The notes beneath the pieces are model-generated. The model did not search any database. It saw only the letters and a program-made list of their open reading frames with translations, and was not told where the DNA came from. The position numbers were made by a program, and so were the translations under genes. This document shows positions 7,202 to 16,837 of a stretch of 64,000 nt of DNA, in pieces. This DNA comes from UBA6055 sp965214085 (lineage in GTDB: Bacteria; Chloroflexota; Anaerolineae; Aggregatilineales; Phototrophicaceae): the NCBI GenBank assembly GCA_965214085.1, contig OZ243937.1, positions 2,232,001-2,296,000 of the forward strand, read 5' to 3'. Each line of letters starts with the position of its first letter. The first letter of the stretch is position 1.

Positions 7202-10129
7202 ATGGATCTCGTCTTAATCTCGTCGGCGCCATTTATTCTGGCTTTGGCGCTTGCCCTGCCTGCTATTCAAGGAAAGCTAAGCAAAGCGACGCAGACGCGC
7301 GTATCATCGCTCGTGATGGCGGCGCTGTTCGTCTGGCTGCTGAGCTATCTGCCGCGGGTACAGGGCGAAGGCGCAATCGTTCAGACCTTTGAATGGGCGC
7401 CATCGCTGGGCATCAGTCTGTCGTTTTACCTCGACGGCTTGTCGCTGATCTTTGGGCTTATCATCACCGGCGTCGGCGCGCTGATATTCTTTTACGCCGG
7501 TTACTATTTCGAAAAAGCCGCGGAACACAACCGCTTCATGATCTGGCTGTCGGGCTTTGCCGGCGCCATGCTCTCGGTTGTGCTGTCCGGCAATCTCTTG
7601 CTGATGTTCATCGCTTGGGAGCTGACAAGCGTCACATCCTTCGTACTCATCGGCTTCAAAGGCGCTGAAGACGCCGAAGCCCGGACTGGCGCGTTCAAAG
7701 CGCTGTTCGTCACCGGCGGTGGCGCATTAGCGCTGATCATCGGCATCATCATGCTGAGTGTGGCCACTGGGCAAATTTTATACCCCGATGAAGGCACAAG
7801 AGTCGCCGCCGACCTCACAGACATTTTGCGCGCCACGTCGCTGGCGCAGCACGACTGGTACACGCTGTTCGCGGTTCTAATCATGCTGGGCGGATTCACC
7901 AAGAGCGCGCAGTTCCCCTTCCATTTCTGGCTGCCCGGCGCCATGAGCGCGCCGACGCCGGCAAGCGCATATCTGCACAGCGCCACCATGGTGAAAGCCG
8001 GCATCTATTTATTCGCTCGCCTTTCGCCCGTGATGTACCAGAACGAGCTGTGGTCCAGCGCGCTGCTGACTACCGGCCTATTAACCATGCTGGTTGGCGC
8101 CTATTTCGCCGTCAAACAGCGTGATCTCAAAGCGCTGCTGGCCTATTCCACCGTTAGCAAACTGGGCGCGATAGTCGCCATGCTGGGCCTGCCGGGTCAA
8201 ATCGGAATCAAGGCGGCGCTGGTGGGCATCATCGCTCACGCGCTGTATAAGTCCGCGCTTTTCCTGGTCGCCGGCACGATAGACCATGCCACCGGCACCC
8301 GTTACATTGACATGCTGGGCGGGCTGCGTCAGCGGATGCCGGCGCTGTTTGCGGTCACGGTGATCTCGGCGCTGTCCATGGCCGGCATGCCCTTTCTACT
8401 GGGCTTCGTCGCCAAAGAAGTCTTGCTTGACGCTATGCTGCACTACGAGGGACGCTTGTCCGCGCTGGTGATGCTTATCGTGCTCTTCAGCGCCGCCTTT
8501 ACCGCGATGGCTGCCTATATGCTGATTTATGATGTATTCCTGAAGAAGCCGCGGCACAAGATTCATTTCCATCAGCCGCCGGCGCTGATCAGCCTTAGCC
8601 CGCTGCTGCTGTCACTTCTATCATTGACTTTGGGCTTCTTGCTCGAGCCCGTCATCGTTCCGCTGCTGGAGCCGGCCGTGCCCAAGTCCTTCGAGCTGTA
8701 TCTGTTCGCCGGTTTCAACGAGGTATTCTTCTTGAGCTTGGGCGTCCTGCTGGGCGGGTTTGCGCTCTTCGTGGCGCGGAAACCGTTGATCGCGCGCATC
8801 GGCTTCCCCCTCTCCTGCGACATGATCTATGCTGAAATGCTGGAGTATATTGGCTGGGCTGGCCGCAGCGTGCTGCATACGCAATCGGGATTCGTCCGAT
8901 ATTATCTGGCCATTATTCTGGGCGCGGTTTCCTTGGTCCTCATCGCATCCGGTACGCTGTCGGACCTTACCGCGGACCAAAGCTTCTTCCCAAGCGACCT
9001 GTCGCTGACCATCACAGACCTGGCGAAGATCTTTATGCTGATTTTGACCGTGACCGCCGGTATGCTGACGGTTGTCGTTCGCGAGCATGTCAAGGCGGCT
9101 ATCGCTTACGGCGTGATAGGTTACGCTATCGGCGTCATTTTCCTGATCGAGCACGCGCCGGATGTGGCACTGGTGCAACTGCTGGTGGAAACCATGGCCA
9201 CTGTATTGATCATCATCATGCTGGGGCGTATCCGCACGCGCACGCGGCTCAACGTCATACAGAACTTGTGGACGGGTCGCCACGGCTACAACCTCGGGCT
9301 GATTCGCGATTTAGTCATTTCTGTGACGATTGGCGGCGCCGTATTCATCTTTTCGCTGATCGCGCTGCAGAGCCGGCCCGCGCAACAGAGCGTCGCCCAG
9401 TGGCATCTGGAGAATGCGCGGGTCGTCGATACCGAAGACGTGGTCGGCGCTATCGTGGCCGACTTCCGCGGGACGGACACGCTGCTGGAAATCGCCGTAT
9501 TCACGACGGCGGCGCTGGGCGTACTGACGCTGCTCGCGCGCGGGCGTCAAAGCGGCAGCTCATTCGTCCCGCGAACGGCGCAAATCTCCAGCCTGCGCGA
9601 ATTCGACGAGGAAGTCGTCGACGAGATTCAAGATGCCACCAGCTTGTCGACGCCCTTCACGCGCACGGTTTCCTATATCGTCTTGCCCATCGCCATCTTG
9701 ATCGGAATCGCCCAAATCTTGTATGGCGGGACTGGTCCCGGCGACGGCTTCACCGCCGGCGTCACCATCGGCTTGGCTATCTCTCTCTGGTATATCGTCT
9801 TGGGATACGACGAAGCCAAGCGCCAGTTGCCCTGGTTCCGTCCCGAAATTATCACTCGTCTTGGTCTGGTCATCGCCATCGTCAACGCCGCCATTCCTAT
9901 CTTGCTGGGCAAGGGATTTATGGGTCATGTTCAATACGACAAGGCGCTGGGCATTTATGAGCTTGTCAGCGCCTTTGGCCTGCACATCACCTCGTCGCTG
10001 ATATTTGAAATTGCCATTGCGATAACAGTGATGGGCGGCCTGGGCATCATTATGGAAGCGATCGCTTACCCCGCCGCGCGCGCTAACGGACGGCGACACT
10101 CGGCAGAAGCTACCGAGGCGACGGGTTGA
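7202..10129 (+). CDS. mrpA: Mrp Na+/H+ antiporter subunit A fused to subunit B
   Basis: 975 aa, polytopic. Residues ~1-500 form the NuoL-like proton-translocating domain (ELTSVTSFVLIGF, GGFTKSAQFPFHFWLPGAMSAPTPASAYLHSATMVKAG, LLAYSTVSKLGAI). Residues ~590-700 match MbhD/DUF4040 (AAIAYGVIGYAIGVIFLIEHAPDVALVQLLVETMATVL). Residues ~830-965 match MnhB (YGGTGPGDGFTAGVTIGLAISLWYIVLGY), a domain that is a separate protein in many bacteria. Start ATG lacks a strong Shine-Dalgarno. The complex exports Na+ for H+ and supports pH and sodium homeostasis. First gene of the mrp operon. Confidence 0.93.
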   Translation: MDLVLISSAPFILALALALPAIQGKLSKATQTRVSSLVMAALFVWLLSYLPRVQGEGAIVQTFEWAPSLGISLSFYLDGLSLIFGLIITGVGALIFFYAGYYFEKAAEHNRFMIWLSGFAGAMLSVVLSGNLLLMFIAWELTSVTSFVLIGFKGAEDAEARTGAFKALFVTGGGALALIIGIIMLSVATGQILYPDEGTRVAADLTDILRATSLAQHDWYTLFAVLIMLGGFTKSAQFPFHFWLPGAMSAPTPASAYLHSATMVKAGIYLFARLSPVMYQNELWSSALLTTGLLTMLVGAYFAVKQRDLKALLAYSTVSKLGAIVAMLGLPGQIGIKAALVGIIAHALYKSALFLVAGTIDHATGTRYIDMLGGLRQRMPALFAVTVISALSMAGMPFLLGFVAKEVLLDAMLHYEGRLSALVMLIVLFSAAFTAMAAYMLIYDVFLKKPRHKIHFHQPPALISLSPLLLSLLSLTLGFLLEPVIVPLLEPAVPKSFELYLFAGFNEVFFLSLGVLLGGFALFVARKPLIARIGFPLSCDMIYAEMLEYIGWAGRSVLHTQSGFVRYYLAIILGAVSLVLIASGTLSDLTADQSFFPSDLSLTITDLAKIFMLILTVTAGMLTVVVREHVKAAIAYGVIGYAIGVIFLIEHAPDVALVQLLVETMATVLIIIMLGRIRTRTRLNVIQNLWTGRHGYNLGLIRDLVISVTIGGAVFIFSLIALQSRPAQQSVAQWHLENARVVDTEDVVGAIVADFRGTDTLLEIAVFTTAALGVLTLLARGRQSGSSFVPRTAQISSLREFDEEVVDEIQDATSLSTPFTRTVSYIVLPIAILIGIAQILYGGTGPGDGFTAGVTIGLAISLWYIVLGYDEAKRQLPWFRPEIITRLGLVIAIVNAAIPILLGKGFMGHVQYDKALGIYELVSAFGLHITSSLIFEIAIAITVMGGLGIIMEAIAYPAARANGRRHSAEATEATG

Positions 10130-10186
10130 TGCGCGGCAGCGGGTTAGGAGCTGCACATTCTCGCTATACGCGGAAAGGACTAGCAG

Positions 10187-10531
10187 ATGATTGAGTTTAT
10201 GTTCGCCTTGGCCATCGGCATATTGTTTGGCATCGGCGTATTTCAACTGCTGCGGCGCGACCTGATCAAAGCGGCCATTGGATTCGCCATACTCTTTTCA
10301 GCAATAAACCTGTTTTTTGTGGCGGTGGGTGCCTTTGAGGGCGACTTCGCCCCTTACGTCAGCAATGTGGAAGCCGGTCGAAGCACCAGCGATCCGCTGA
10401 TCCAAGCGCTGATACTGACGGCGATTGTGGTCAGCTTTGGCAGTTTTTCGCTTGTGCTTGGTTTCGTCAACATCATCTCGCGTCGATATGACACGGTGGA
10501 CTCAAACGACATCAACAAGCTGAAGCACTGA
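10187..10531 (+). CDS. mrpC: Mrp antiporter subunit C (NuoK-like)
   Basis: 114 aa with three predicted membrane helices. The NuoK/MnhC signature is seen in IGFAILFSAINLFFVAVGAF and DPLIQALILTAIVVSFGSFSLVLGFV (the 'DP..QALVLTAIVI' block). AAAGGA upstream of the ATG. It sits 57 bases after mrpA and 46 before mrpD, in the usual order. NuoK-like subunits form part of the membrane ion path between the A and D subunits. Confidence 0.92.
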   Translation: MIEFMFALAIGILFGIGVFQLLRRDLIKAAIGFAILFSAINLFFVAVGAFEGDFAPYVSNVEAGRSTSDPLIQALILTAIVVSFGSFSLVLGFVNIISRRYDTVDSNDINKLKH

Positions 10532-10577
10532 TTGGGGTCAATTTGCTTCCATGCGAATTGTTGAAATGTAGCGACCG

Positions 10578-12092
10578 ATGACTATAGCAAACAACACACT
10601 CCTGCTAGGTACCTTGGTGACGCCGCTGGTCGGCGCGATCGTCGCTTTGATCTTCGCCAATTCCAACCGTTTGCAGCGCTCGATCGGCGTACTGACCGGA
10701 TTGATCGCCTGGGTCTTCAGCGTTGCGCTGCTGGTGCAGGTCCACGACGCCGGCGTGCAGACATACGCCTTGGGCAACTGGATGCCTCCCTATGGTATCG
10801 TCCTGGTGGCGGACAATTTGGGCGCGCTCTTTGCCTTCATGGTGACCACCATCATGGTCGGCGGCTTGGTCTATACCTATCGCGGACTTGACAAGTGCAT
10901 GAGTTACCCGGCTTTTATTCCGCTTTTCCTGCTGATGGAAGTTGGCTTAGTCGGCGCTATGCTGACCGGCGACCTCTTCACGCTCTTTGTTTTTATGGAG
11001 CTTATGGTGCTGGCGTCGGTGTCCTTGACGGCAATCTCAGACGATAAATTCGGGCTGGAAGCCGCGCTCAAGTATATCCTCATCAGTTCCATGGGCACGC
11101 TCTTCCTCTTGCTCGGCATCGCTTCTCTATATGCCACTTTCGCTACGCTGAACATGGCGGAGATCGCGGCGATCCTGCAGGCGGGGGAACGGCCCATCCT
11201 GGCGCAATCCTCTTCCGTGATGCTGCTTTGCGCCTTTCTGCTGAAGAGCGCTGTGTTTCCCTTTCATTTCTGGCAGCCCGACTTCCACACCACCGCGCCA
11301 ACGCCCATCAGCGCCATGCTGTCGTCAGTCGTGGTCAAAGTTGGCGTCTATGGTATTCTGCGCCTGGTGACGCTGCTCTTCGTCGAGGAAGCGGAGGTCA
11401 TTGAATCCTTGCTTTCGACGCTCGGCATCATCGGCATCTTGTTTGGCAGCCTCGGCGCATTGCGAACATACAACGCCAAACGCATGCTGGCGTATTCGAC
11501 CTTCGCCCAGATCGGCTTCATACTGGTTGGCATCGGCTGGGGCGGCACACTGGCGCTGATCGGCGCGATCGTATACGCCTTTAACCACGCCTTTATCAAG
11601 TCGTCTCTGCTAATGCTAATGGGCGTGGTCGCCAGCTATACCAAAAGCAAAACCGCCAATTTTAGCGATATCAGCGGCATCGGCAGCCACATGCCGCGCG
11701 CGCTGGGCTGGCTGGTTTTGCTTGGCGGGCTGTCGCTGGCCGGCGTACCGCCCTTCAATGGATTCATCAGCAAATTGGCGCTGATTCAAGGCGGCGTCGA
11801 AAGCGGCGATTGGTTTAACCTTATCATCATGGTTGGCGCCGGCATCCTGACGTTAATGTATATGATCCGCGCCTGGCAGCGCATCTTTCAGCAGAGCCCC
11901 CTGCCGACAACGGTCGAAACCAAAGACGAGGGCGACAGCCTGTTTGCGCCGCTGCTGCTGATTATTGTTTGCCTGCTGTTAGGTACGGTCTTCACGGAGC
12001 CCTTGATTCAATTGGTCAGCGCCACCGTGCAGCAGATCCAAGACCCAACCATATATATTTCGGCGGTGTTTCCGGCGGGACCAGGGCAATAA
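10578..12092 (+). CDS. mrpD: Mrp antiporter subunit D (NuoN-like)
   Basis: 504 aa, about 14 predicted helices. Contains the antiporter-like motif set: LFTLFVFMELMVLASVSLTAIS (conserved membrane Glu), FLLKSAVFPFHFWQPDFHTTAPTPISAMLSSVVVKVGVYGILR and RMLAYSTFAQIGFI. Homologous to complex I NuoM/NuoN, but the neighbourhood (A, C, E, F, G) identifies it as MrpD. Full length for the family. Confidence 0.93.
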   Translation: MTIANNTLLLGTLVTPLVGAIVALIFANSNRLQRSIGVLTGLIAWVFSVALLVQVHDAGVQTYALGNWMPPYGIVLVADNLGALFAFMVTTIMVGGLVYTYRGLDKCMSYPAFIPLFLLMEVGLVGAMLTGDLFTLFVFMELMVLASVSLTAISDDKFGLEAALKYILISSMGTLFLLLGIASLYATFATLNMAEIAAILQAGERPILAQSSSVMLLCAFLLKSAVFPFHFWQPDFHTTAPTPISAMLSSVVVKVGVYGILRLVTLLFVEEAEVIESLLSTLGIIGILFGSLGALRTYNAKRMLAYSTFAQIGFILVGIGWGGTLALIGAIVYAFNHAFIKSSLLMLMGVVASYTKSKTANFSDISGIGSHMPRALGWLVLLGGLSLAGVPPFNGFISKLALIQGGVESGDWFNLIIMVGAGILTLMYMIRAWQRIFQQSPLPTTVETKDEGDSLFAPLLLIIVCLLLGTVFTEPLIQLVSATVQQIQDPTIYISAVFPAGPGQ

Positions 12093-12158
12093 CATGAAAA
12101 GCGAATTACTGGCGCGGAATTCTTGGCGATTGCCTCGCTATCTGCGGGAGGCGCAATA

Positions 12159-12686
12159 ATGATTGAGCAAGCGCGAAAGTCGGGCAAAGCAATGGTCATG
12201 GCGCTGCCCTTGGCTATCGGCTGGACGATTTACACTGCCAAGCCGACGCCGGGCAACTTTCTGCTCGCCTATGTGCTCAGCCTGGTGGTTCTCTTGGCGA
12301 CGGGCCAGCGCGGAGAGGGATTTCGACTGCGAAATGCGCCAGTGCAATTGTATAACCTGGTCGCCTACGTGCTCTTTCTGGCATTTGAAGTCTTGGTTTC
12401 CGGCGTGAAGGTCGCCTTGATCGTGATCGCGCCAGAGCTGAAAATTAGCCCCGGCAATACAGAGCTAAGCACTTTTGACGAGAGCAAGAACGAACTCATC
12501 TCCGCAGTGAGCGCTCATGGTATTACCATCACGCCCGGCGAGCTGGTGGTCGACTTCAATGAGACTGGCGAAGAGGGCGCCACCATGATCGTGCATAGCT
12601 TGAATGTTGAGGTCTCGGCCAAGCGCCTGGAGCGCGACCAGCAGGCGCGGCTGAAGCGAATCAAGGGGATCCTGGGATATGACTGA
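12159..12686 (+). CDS. mrpE: Mrp antiporter subunit E
   Basis: 175 aa from ATG 12159, chosen because GGGAGG (12146-12151) lies seven bases upstream; a TTG at 12123 would add 12 residues but lacks such a site. Two or three helices in the first 90 residues, then a soluble domain ending in EVSAKRLERDQQARLKRIKGILG, with ANSITLTPGT-like region here as AVSAHGITITPGELVVDFNE, as in MnhE. Its end overlaps the mrpF start by eight bases. Confidence 0.9.
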   Translation: MIEQARKSGKAMVMALPLAIGWTIYTAKPTPGNFLLAYVLSLVVLLATGQRGEGFRLRNAPVQLYNLVAYVLFLAFEVLVSGVKVALIVIAPELKISPGNTELSTFDESKNELISAVSAHGITITPGELVVDFNETGEEGATMIVHSLNVEVSAKRLERDQQARLKRIKGILGYD

Positions 12687-12960
12687 AAGCGCATTTGCCC
12701 AAACTGCCGTTCAATTGATCTTGCTGGCAATGGTCAGCTTGCTGCTGCCGGCTTCGTATCGCGTCATCGCTGGGCCCAGGCTCTCCGACCGTCTGGCAGC
12801 GGTTGACTTGCTCACCACGCTGCTAATCGGCATTATCGTCATGCTGGCTCTGGTGGAAGACACGCAAGTATTCGTCGACATGGCGACTGCGCTGGCGGCA
12901 TTCGCTTTTGTAGGCACCATCAGCATCGCGCGTTACATTTCTGAAGGCAGGGTATTCTAA
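12679..12960 (+). CDS. mrpF: Mrp antiporter subunit F
   Basis: 93 aa, three predicted helices with the MnhF pattern YRVIAGPRLSDRLAAVDLLTTLLIGIIV and a conserved Asp in the middle helix region, ending in FVGTISIARYISEGRVF. Overlaps mrpE by eight bases; the stop at 12958-12960 is followed directly by the mrpG ATG, so the three small subunits are tightly coupled. Confidence 0.92.
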   Translation: MTESAFAQTAVQLILLAMVSLLLPASYRVIAGPRLSDRLAAVDLLTTLLIGIIVMLALVEDTQVFVDMATALAAFAFVGTISIARYISEGRVF

Positions 12961-13416
12961 ATGCTGCTTGAGATTTTGGGCGTAACCGCGCTGATATTCG
13001 GCCTGTTTTTCTGCGCAGTTGGCGTATTGGGGGTCATCCGCCTGCCAGATACCCTGACCCGGCTGCACGCCTCGGGTAAAGTCGCCACGTTGGGCGTATT
13101 TGGCTTGCTGCTGGGCGCGGCTCTGCTGATGCCATCGACGGCGCTGCGATTGCTGGCGCTGGGGCTCTTTGTGCTGCTGACCAGCCCGGTCGCCACACAT
13201 GCCATCGCCGCTTCGGTCTATCGCCGGCGCGAAATCCTCGAAGAATTAGGCCAGCAGCCTGAGCCAGCCGAAGAAGCAGCAGAACCTGAAGAGCCCTTTC
13301 AAGTCGATGTTACGGCAGCGCTTTCCCGCTCACGGATTCAGGACATCATCGAAGCGCAGGAACGCGCCCTGCGGCATCATCGGCCCGATATCAAACGCAG
13401 GAACGACAGCGACTGA
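12961..13416 (+). CDS. mrpG: Mrp antiporter subunit G with acidic C-terminal tail
   Basis: 151 aa. Residues ~1-90 show the MnhG core (FFCAVGVLGVIRLPDTLTRLHASGKVATLGVFGLL, three helices, ending LTSPVATHAIAASVYRR). Residues ~95-151 form a charged extension rich in E, P and A that is longer than the classical subunit (about 110-125 aa). Its role is unknown; it could contact the MrpE soluble domain. Last gene of the operon, convergent with the DUF368 gene 12 bases away. Confidence 0.9.
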   Translation: MLLEILGVTALIFGLFFCAVGVLGVIRLPDTLTRLHASGKVATLGVFGLLLGAALLMPSTALRLLALGLFVLLTSPVATHAIAASVYRRREILEELGQQPEPAEEAAEPEEPFQVDVTAALSRSRIQDIIEAQERALRHHRPDIKRRNDSD

Positions 13417-13428
13417 AGTCCGACGCCA

Positions 13429-14397
13429 TCAGCGGGCGATCAGGCGGAAGATGATGTTGTCCTTGGACTGCAGATGGTCCAGCAGGTTCACCAGCAAAAA
13501 GCCCGCAATCAGCAGGATTATTGCCAGCGCAAAGTTTTCTGAACTCGCGTCGGGCGCGACGTTCTGCTCCACCAGGCAGCGGAAATCGCCGTGGCGGTCA
13601 ATATCGCTTTCCAGGCAGGCTTTCCAGGGGTAGATCTTCCACAAAGAGCCGGCCATGAAGCCCACCAGTAACGCCACCGTCAGGTTGTAGTAGTGCTTGA
13701 GCAGATGGCTGAGTACACGCGAAAACAAGATGATGCCGACGACCGCGCCCAATCCCACCGCGATGATCGGCGGCAAATCGCGATTGCTGACGGCTGAGAG
13801 TACGAAGTCATATTGGCCCATGATAAGCAGCATAAACGAACCGGATATGCCTGGCAGGATCATGGCGGTAATGGCAATCATGCCGCTGACGAAGAGCGTT
13901 GGCGCCGAGTGATCGGCTTCGGCCGGGACGATGTTGACGATGACAAATGCAGCTGTCGCGCCGATTACAAATATAGCCCCGGCCGCCGCCGACCAGCTCA
14001 CTTTGATACCTATCGTCAAGATGGATGCCAACACCAGCCCGAAGAAGAATGCGAATAGCAGCACCTTCCCGCCGGGGTCATCCATGGTGCTGCTTAGAAA
14101 ACTGGAGAGCAGCAGAATCGCGGACGCCAAGCCCAGGCCCAGTGCCAACAGGAAGCGAAATGATACGTAGTCAAGCAATTCGCCGATTTTCAGTTGCAGC
14201 AGCAGCCGAATAGCGTCCAGGTTAAAGGACTTGATGGCGTTGATAAGATTCTCGTACACGCCCAGGATGAAAGCCATCGTGCCGCCACTGACGCCCGGTA
14301 CGATATCGGCGGCGCCCATGGCGAAACCGGTGAATAACAGACGCAGGTAGTCGGCCAGTGTCTTAGGTTCGGAGATGTCTCGCTTAGGATTTGTCAC
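13429..14397 (-). CDS. DUF368 membrane protein (PopT-type polyprenyl-phosphate transporter family)
   Basis: 322 aa, about nine predicted helices. The N-terminal motif GFAMGAADIVPGVSGGTMAFILGVYE (residues ~18-43) and the second copy MIAITAMILPGISGSFMLLIMGQYD are diagnostic of DUF368. Members of this family have been linked to recycling undecaprenyl phosphate across the membrane. The central SFLSSTMDDPGGK block and a 40-residue loop near residues 260-295 containing two Cys are less usual. No neighbour fixes the function in this genome. Confidence 0.87.
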   Translation of the reverse strand: MTNPKRDISEPKTLADYLRLLFTGFAMGAADIVPGVSGGTMAFILGVYENLINAIKSFNLDAIRLLLQLKIGELLDYVSFRFLLALGLGLASAILLLSSFLSSTMDDPGGKVLLFAFFFGLVLASILTIGIKVSWSAAAGAIFVIGATAAFVIVNIVPAEADHSAPTLFVSGMIAITAMILPGISGSFMLLIMGQYDFVLSAVSNRDLPPIIAVGLGAVVGIILFSRVLSHLLKHYYNLTVALLVGFMAGSLWKIYPWKACLESDIDRHGDFRCLVEQNVAPDASSENFALAIILLIAGFLLVNLLDHLQSKDNIIFRLIAR

Positions 14398-14677
14398 AAA
14401 TTCGCTCCTCTATCCCGCGCCGCCACTGCGATTGGCAGTCTTCGGAGGTGGCGCGGATGATTTAGCGTCGATTCGTCGCACAGTTCATTTTATTCGCTTT
14501 GCGCTTTCCAGCCAGCGCCACATGGTTCGATACAAGATTGCCCTGGGCGCACTGCCAGATCGGTTGCCAGCGGCGGCCAGGGCGAGTATGATTCGGCCTG
14601 TCGCGGGTCACTCGCGGAAGCCAGTGAAACCCGTGGCCAGAGGCGATATCAATAAGACCCTTAAGAGGAGGCGCCCC

Positions 14678-16057
14678 ATGCCTGGATACGCCAACTGGAA
14701 AGCGCTTTTTGCGCTGGAATACTTGCAGCTCTACGAAGAGGGTTATCCCGTCGGCGCTACGACCGAGCCGGATTACACAGCCGCCTATTTGCCGGATAGG
14801 CTGCGCAGCGCCAGCGATCGTGACGCGCTCAGCGAAGCCGACTGGGAAGAAGCGTATGCCTGCCTCTGGGCGCAACGCGAGCATGGCCTCCGCCGTGATT
14901 TTCCCTTTGTGGAGCCGGACGACTACGATTCGATCATCGCTGACGCCGCCGCCGTACCAGCTCTGGAACCGCTATCCGACGATGAATACTCCGAGCGCAT
15001 CAAAGGCGCCTGGTATGGGCGCATCGGCGGAGTAATTTTGGGCAAGCCCTTTGAAATGCGTCTGGATCGCCAATTCATCAAGACCTATCTGGAAAGCGTC
15101 GACGCTTACCCGCTGGACGACTGGGCGCCGCCTGAATCGCCAGCGCTGGATTTTACTCTGCGCAGCCAGGCGTCTACGCGCGGCAATGTGCGCTATGCCG
15201 AGCCCGATGACGATATTCATTACACAATCCTGGGAATGATGCTGCTCGAGGAACATGGATTCGGCTTCAGCAAGCTGGATGTCGCCAATAATCACTTGCG
15301 TAATATCCCCTATCATTGGCTCTGGTCCTGCACGCGCCAGTCATATTATCACATGGTGAATCTCAGCGACGACCGACCGGTCGAGGACCAGATCGCGGAG
15401 TTTCCCACAAAGATCAATCCCTGGCGCGAAGGCATCAACACCGCGATTCGCGCTGACTTCTGGGGCTATATCGCGCCGGGCGATCCAAGAAGGGCGGCGC
15501 GCATCGCCTACCGCGAGGTCACGCTCAATGCCGTGAAGAATGGTGTTTACAGCTCCATGTTCGTTGCCGGCGCGCTCAGCGCAGCCTTGAGCCGCAACCC
15601 CACCATCGACACGATCATACAGGGCGGCCTGTCTGTCATTCCCCAGCAGTCGCGTCTGGCGCATATCGTACACGAGGTGCGGGCTTGGTACGAAGACGAC
15701 GCCGATTGGGTGACCGTCTGCGACAGGATCTACGACAAGTATGGTCACCTGCCCTTCCTGCACGCGCTGCACAATATGGCATTTGTTGTGCTGTCGCTGC
15801 TGCACGGAGAGTTGGACTACAGCAAGACTATCACCACGGCGGTGATGTGCGGCATGGATACCGACTGCACCAGCGGCACGGCCGCCAGCATCGTCGGCGC
15901 GGCCATCGGCTATGAGGGGCTGGACCAGCGCTGGATCGAGCCGCTGAATGACCATGTGAAGACGGCTGTCGCTGATTACGGGCAGGGTTCCATTTCCGGC
16001 TTGGTGGCGCGCAACATCGCGCTCTGGCGTCAACTGCGCGATCAACCGGTGGACTGA
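14678..16057 (+). CDS. ADP-ribosylglycohydrolase family protein
   Basis: 459 aa from ATG 14678, chosen for AGAGGAGG at 14665-14672; the open frame extends 101 codons further upstream but that part overlaps the divergent DUF368 start and has no site. Residues ~105-130 (RIKGAWYGRIGGVILGKPFEM) and GMDTDCTSGTAASIVGAAIGYEGL (residues ~385-410) are the ARH-fold magnesium site, with YAEPDDDIHYTILGMMLLEEHG supplying the acidic cluster. Predicted to remove ADP-ribose from a protein, nucleic acid or small molecule. Coupled to the hydrolase that follows (start two bases after the stop). Confidence 0.86.
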   Translation: MPGYANWKALFALEYLQLYEEGYPVGATTEPDYTAAYLPDRLRSASDRDALSEADWEEAYACLWAQREHGLRRDFPFVEPDDYDSIIADAAAVPALEPLSDDEYSERIKGAWYGRIGGVILGKPFEMRLDRQFIKTYLESVDAYPLDDWAPPESPALDFTLRSQASTRGNVRYAEPDDDIHYTILGMMLLEEHGFGFSKLDVANNHLRNIPYHWLWSCTRQSYYHMVNLSDDRPVEDQIAEFPTKINPWREGINTAIRADFWGYIAPGDPRRAARIAYREVTLNAVKNGVYSSMFVAGALSAALSRNPTIDTIIQGGLSVIPQQSRLAHIVHEVRAWYEDDADWVTVCDRIYDKYGHLPFLHALHNMAFVVLSLLHGELDYSKTITTAVMCGMDTDCTSGTAASIVGAAIGYEGLDQRWIEPLNDHVKTAVADYGQGSISGLVARNIALWRQLRDQPVD

Positions 16058-16058
16058 C

Positions 16059-16826
16059 ATGCCGAGCGTGAACACAGCGCGCGGGGAGATCTGGATTGCC
16101 GATCATCGCCGCAGTTCGGACGAGCCGGTGGCTGTCTTCATCCACTGCGCCGGTGGCTCGCATCTGAGTTTCCCGGCGGCGCTGCGGCAGTTGCCGTCTG
16201 TTGCCCCCATCCTGGTCGACTTGCCGGGTCACGGCGCCAGCGCAGGCACCGGCCGCGGCAGCATCGCCGACTACGCGCTTGATATCGTGGCGCTGCTGGA
16301 CGCGCTTGCTATCGACTCGGCGATTGCGCTGGGGCACAGCATGGGCGGCGCCATCGCGCAGTGGCTGGCGCTTGAACACGCGGCGCGCATCGAGTCTGTG
16401 GTTCTGGCCGGAACTGGCGCGCGGCTGCCCGTCAATCCAGCGCTGATTGATGGCATCGTTGCAGACGCACGGGGCGCAATCAGCAGCATCGTCCGCTGGA
16501 TGTGGTCCAAGCAAGCGCCTTTAGAGCTGAAGCAGCAGTCCGCCGAAATCATGCTGGCGACGGCGCCGACTGTCATCCAGGGCGATTTCGTCGCCTGCGA
16601 CAATTTTGATGTGTCGAGGCGGCTGGCGGAGATCGTGATCCCGACTCTGGTCTTGGCCGGCGAGAAAGACAAGCTGACGCCGCCCTCGCTCAGCCAGGAA
16701 TTGGCGCGCGGCATCACCGAGTCGGAGCTGGTGGTTTTCCCGGGGGCCGGGCACATGATGCTCTTGGAGCAGCCAGATCGCAGCGCCGATCTCATCGACG
16801 CCTGGCTGAAACGCGCGCTAATCTGA
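16059..16826 (+). CDS. Alpha/beta hydrolase
   Basis: 255 aa. Nucleophile elbow GHSMGG (residues ~91-96), likely acid in LAGEKDKLTPP and catalytic His in FPGAGHMMLLEQPD give the full triad; IHCAGGSH near residue 28 is the oxyanion-hole loop. Cytoplasmic, no signal peptide. Starts two bases after the ADP-ribosylglycohydrolase stop, so the pair is co-transcribed. Substrate unknown. Confidence 0.88.
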   Translation: MPSVNTARGEIWIADHRRSSDEPVAVFIHCAGGSHLSFPAALRQLPSVAPILVDLPGHGASAGTGRGSIADYALDIVALLDALAIDSAIALGHSMGGAIAQWLALEHAARIESVVLAGTGARLPVNPALIDGIVADARGAISSIVRWMWSKQAPLELKQQSAEIMLATAPTVIQGDFVACDNFDVSRRLAEIVIPTLVLAGEKDKLTPPSLSQELARGITESELVVFPGAGHMMLLEQPDRSADLIDAWLKRALI

Positions 16827-16837
16827 GCCCGCGCCGA

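Noticed and set aside
7202..13416. Respiratory complex I fragment (NuoL/N/K-like subunits)
   Set aside because: MnhE, MnhF and MnhG genes follow and no hydrophilic Nuo subunits are present, so this is an Mrp antiporter.
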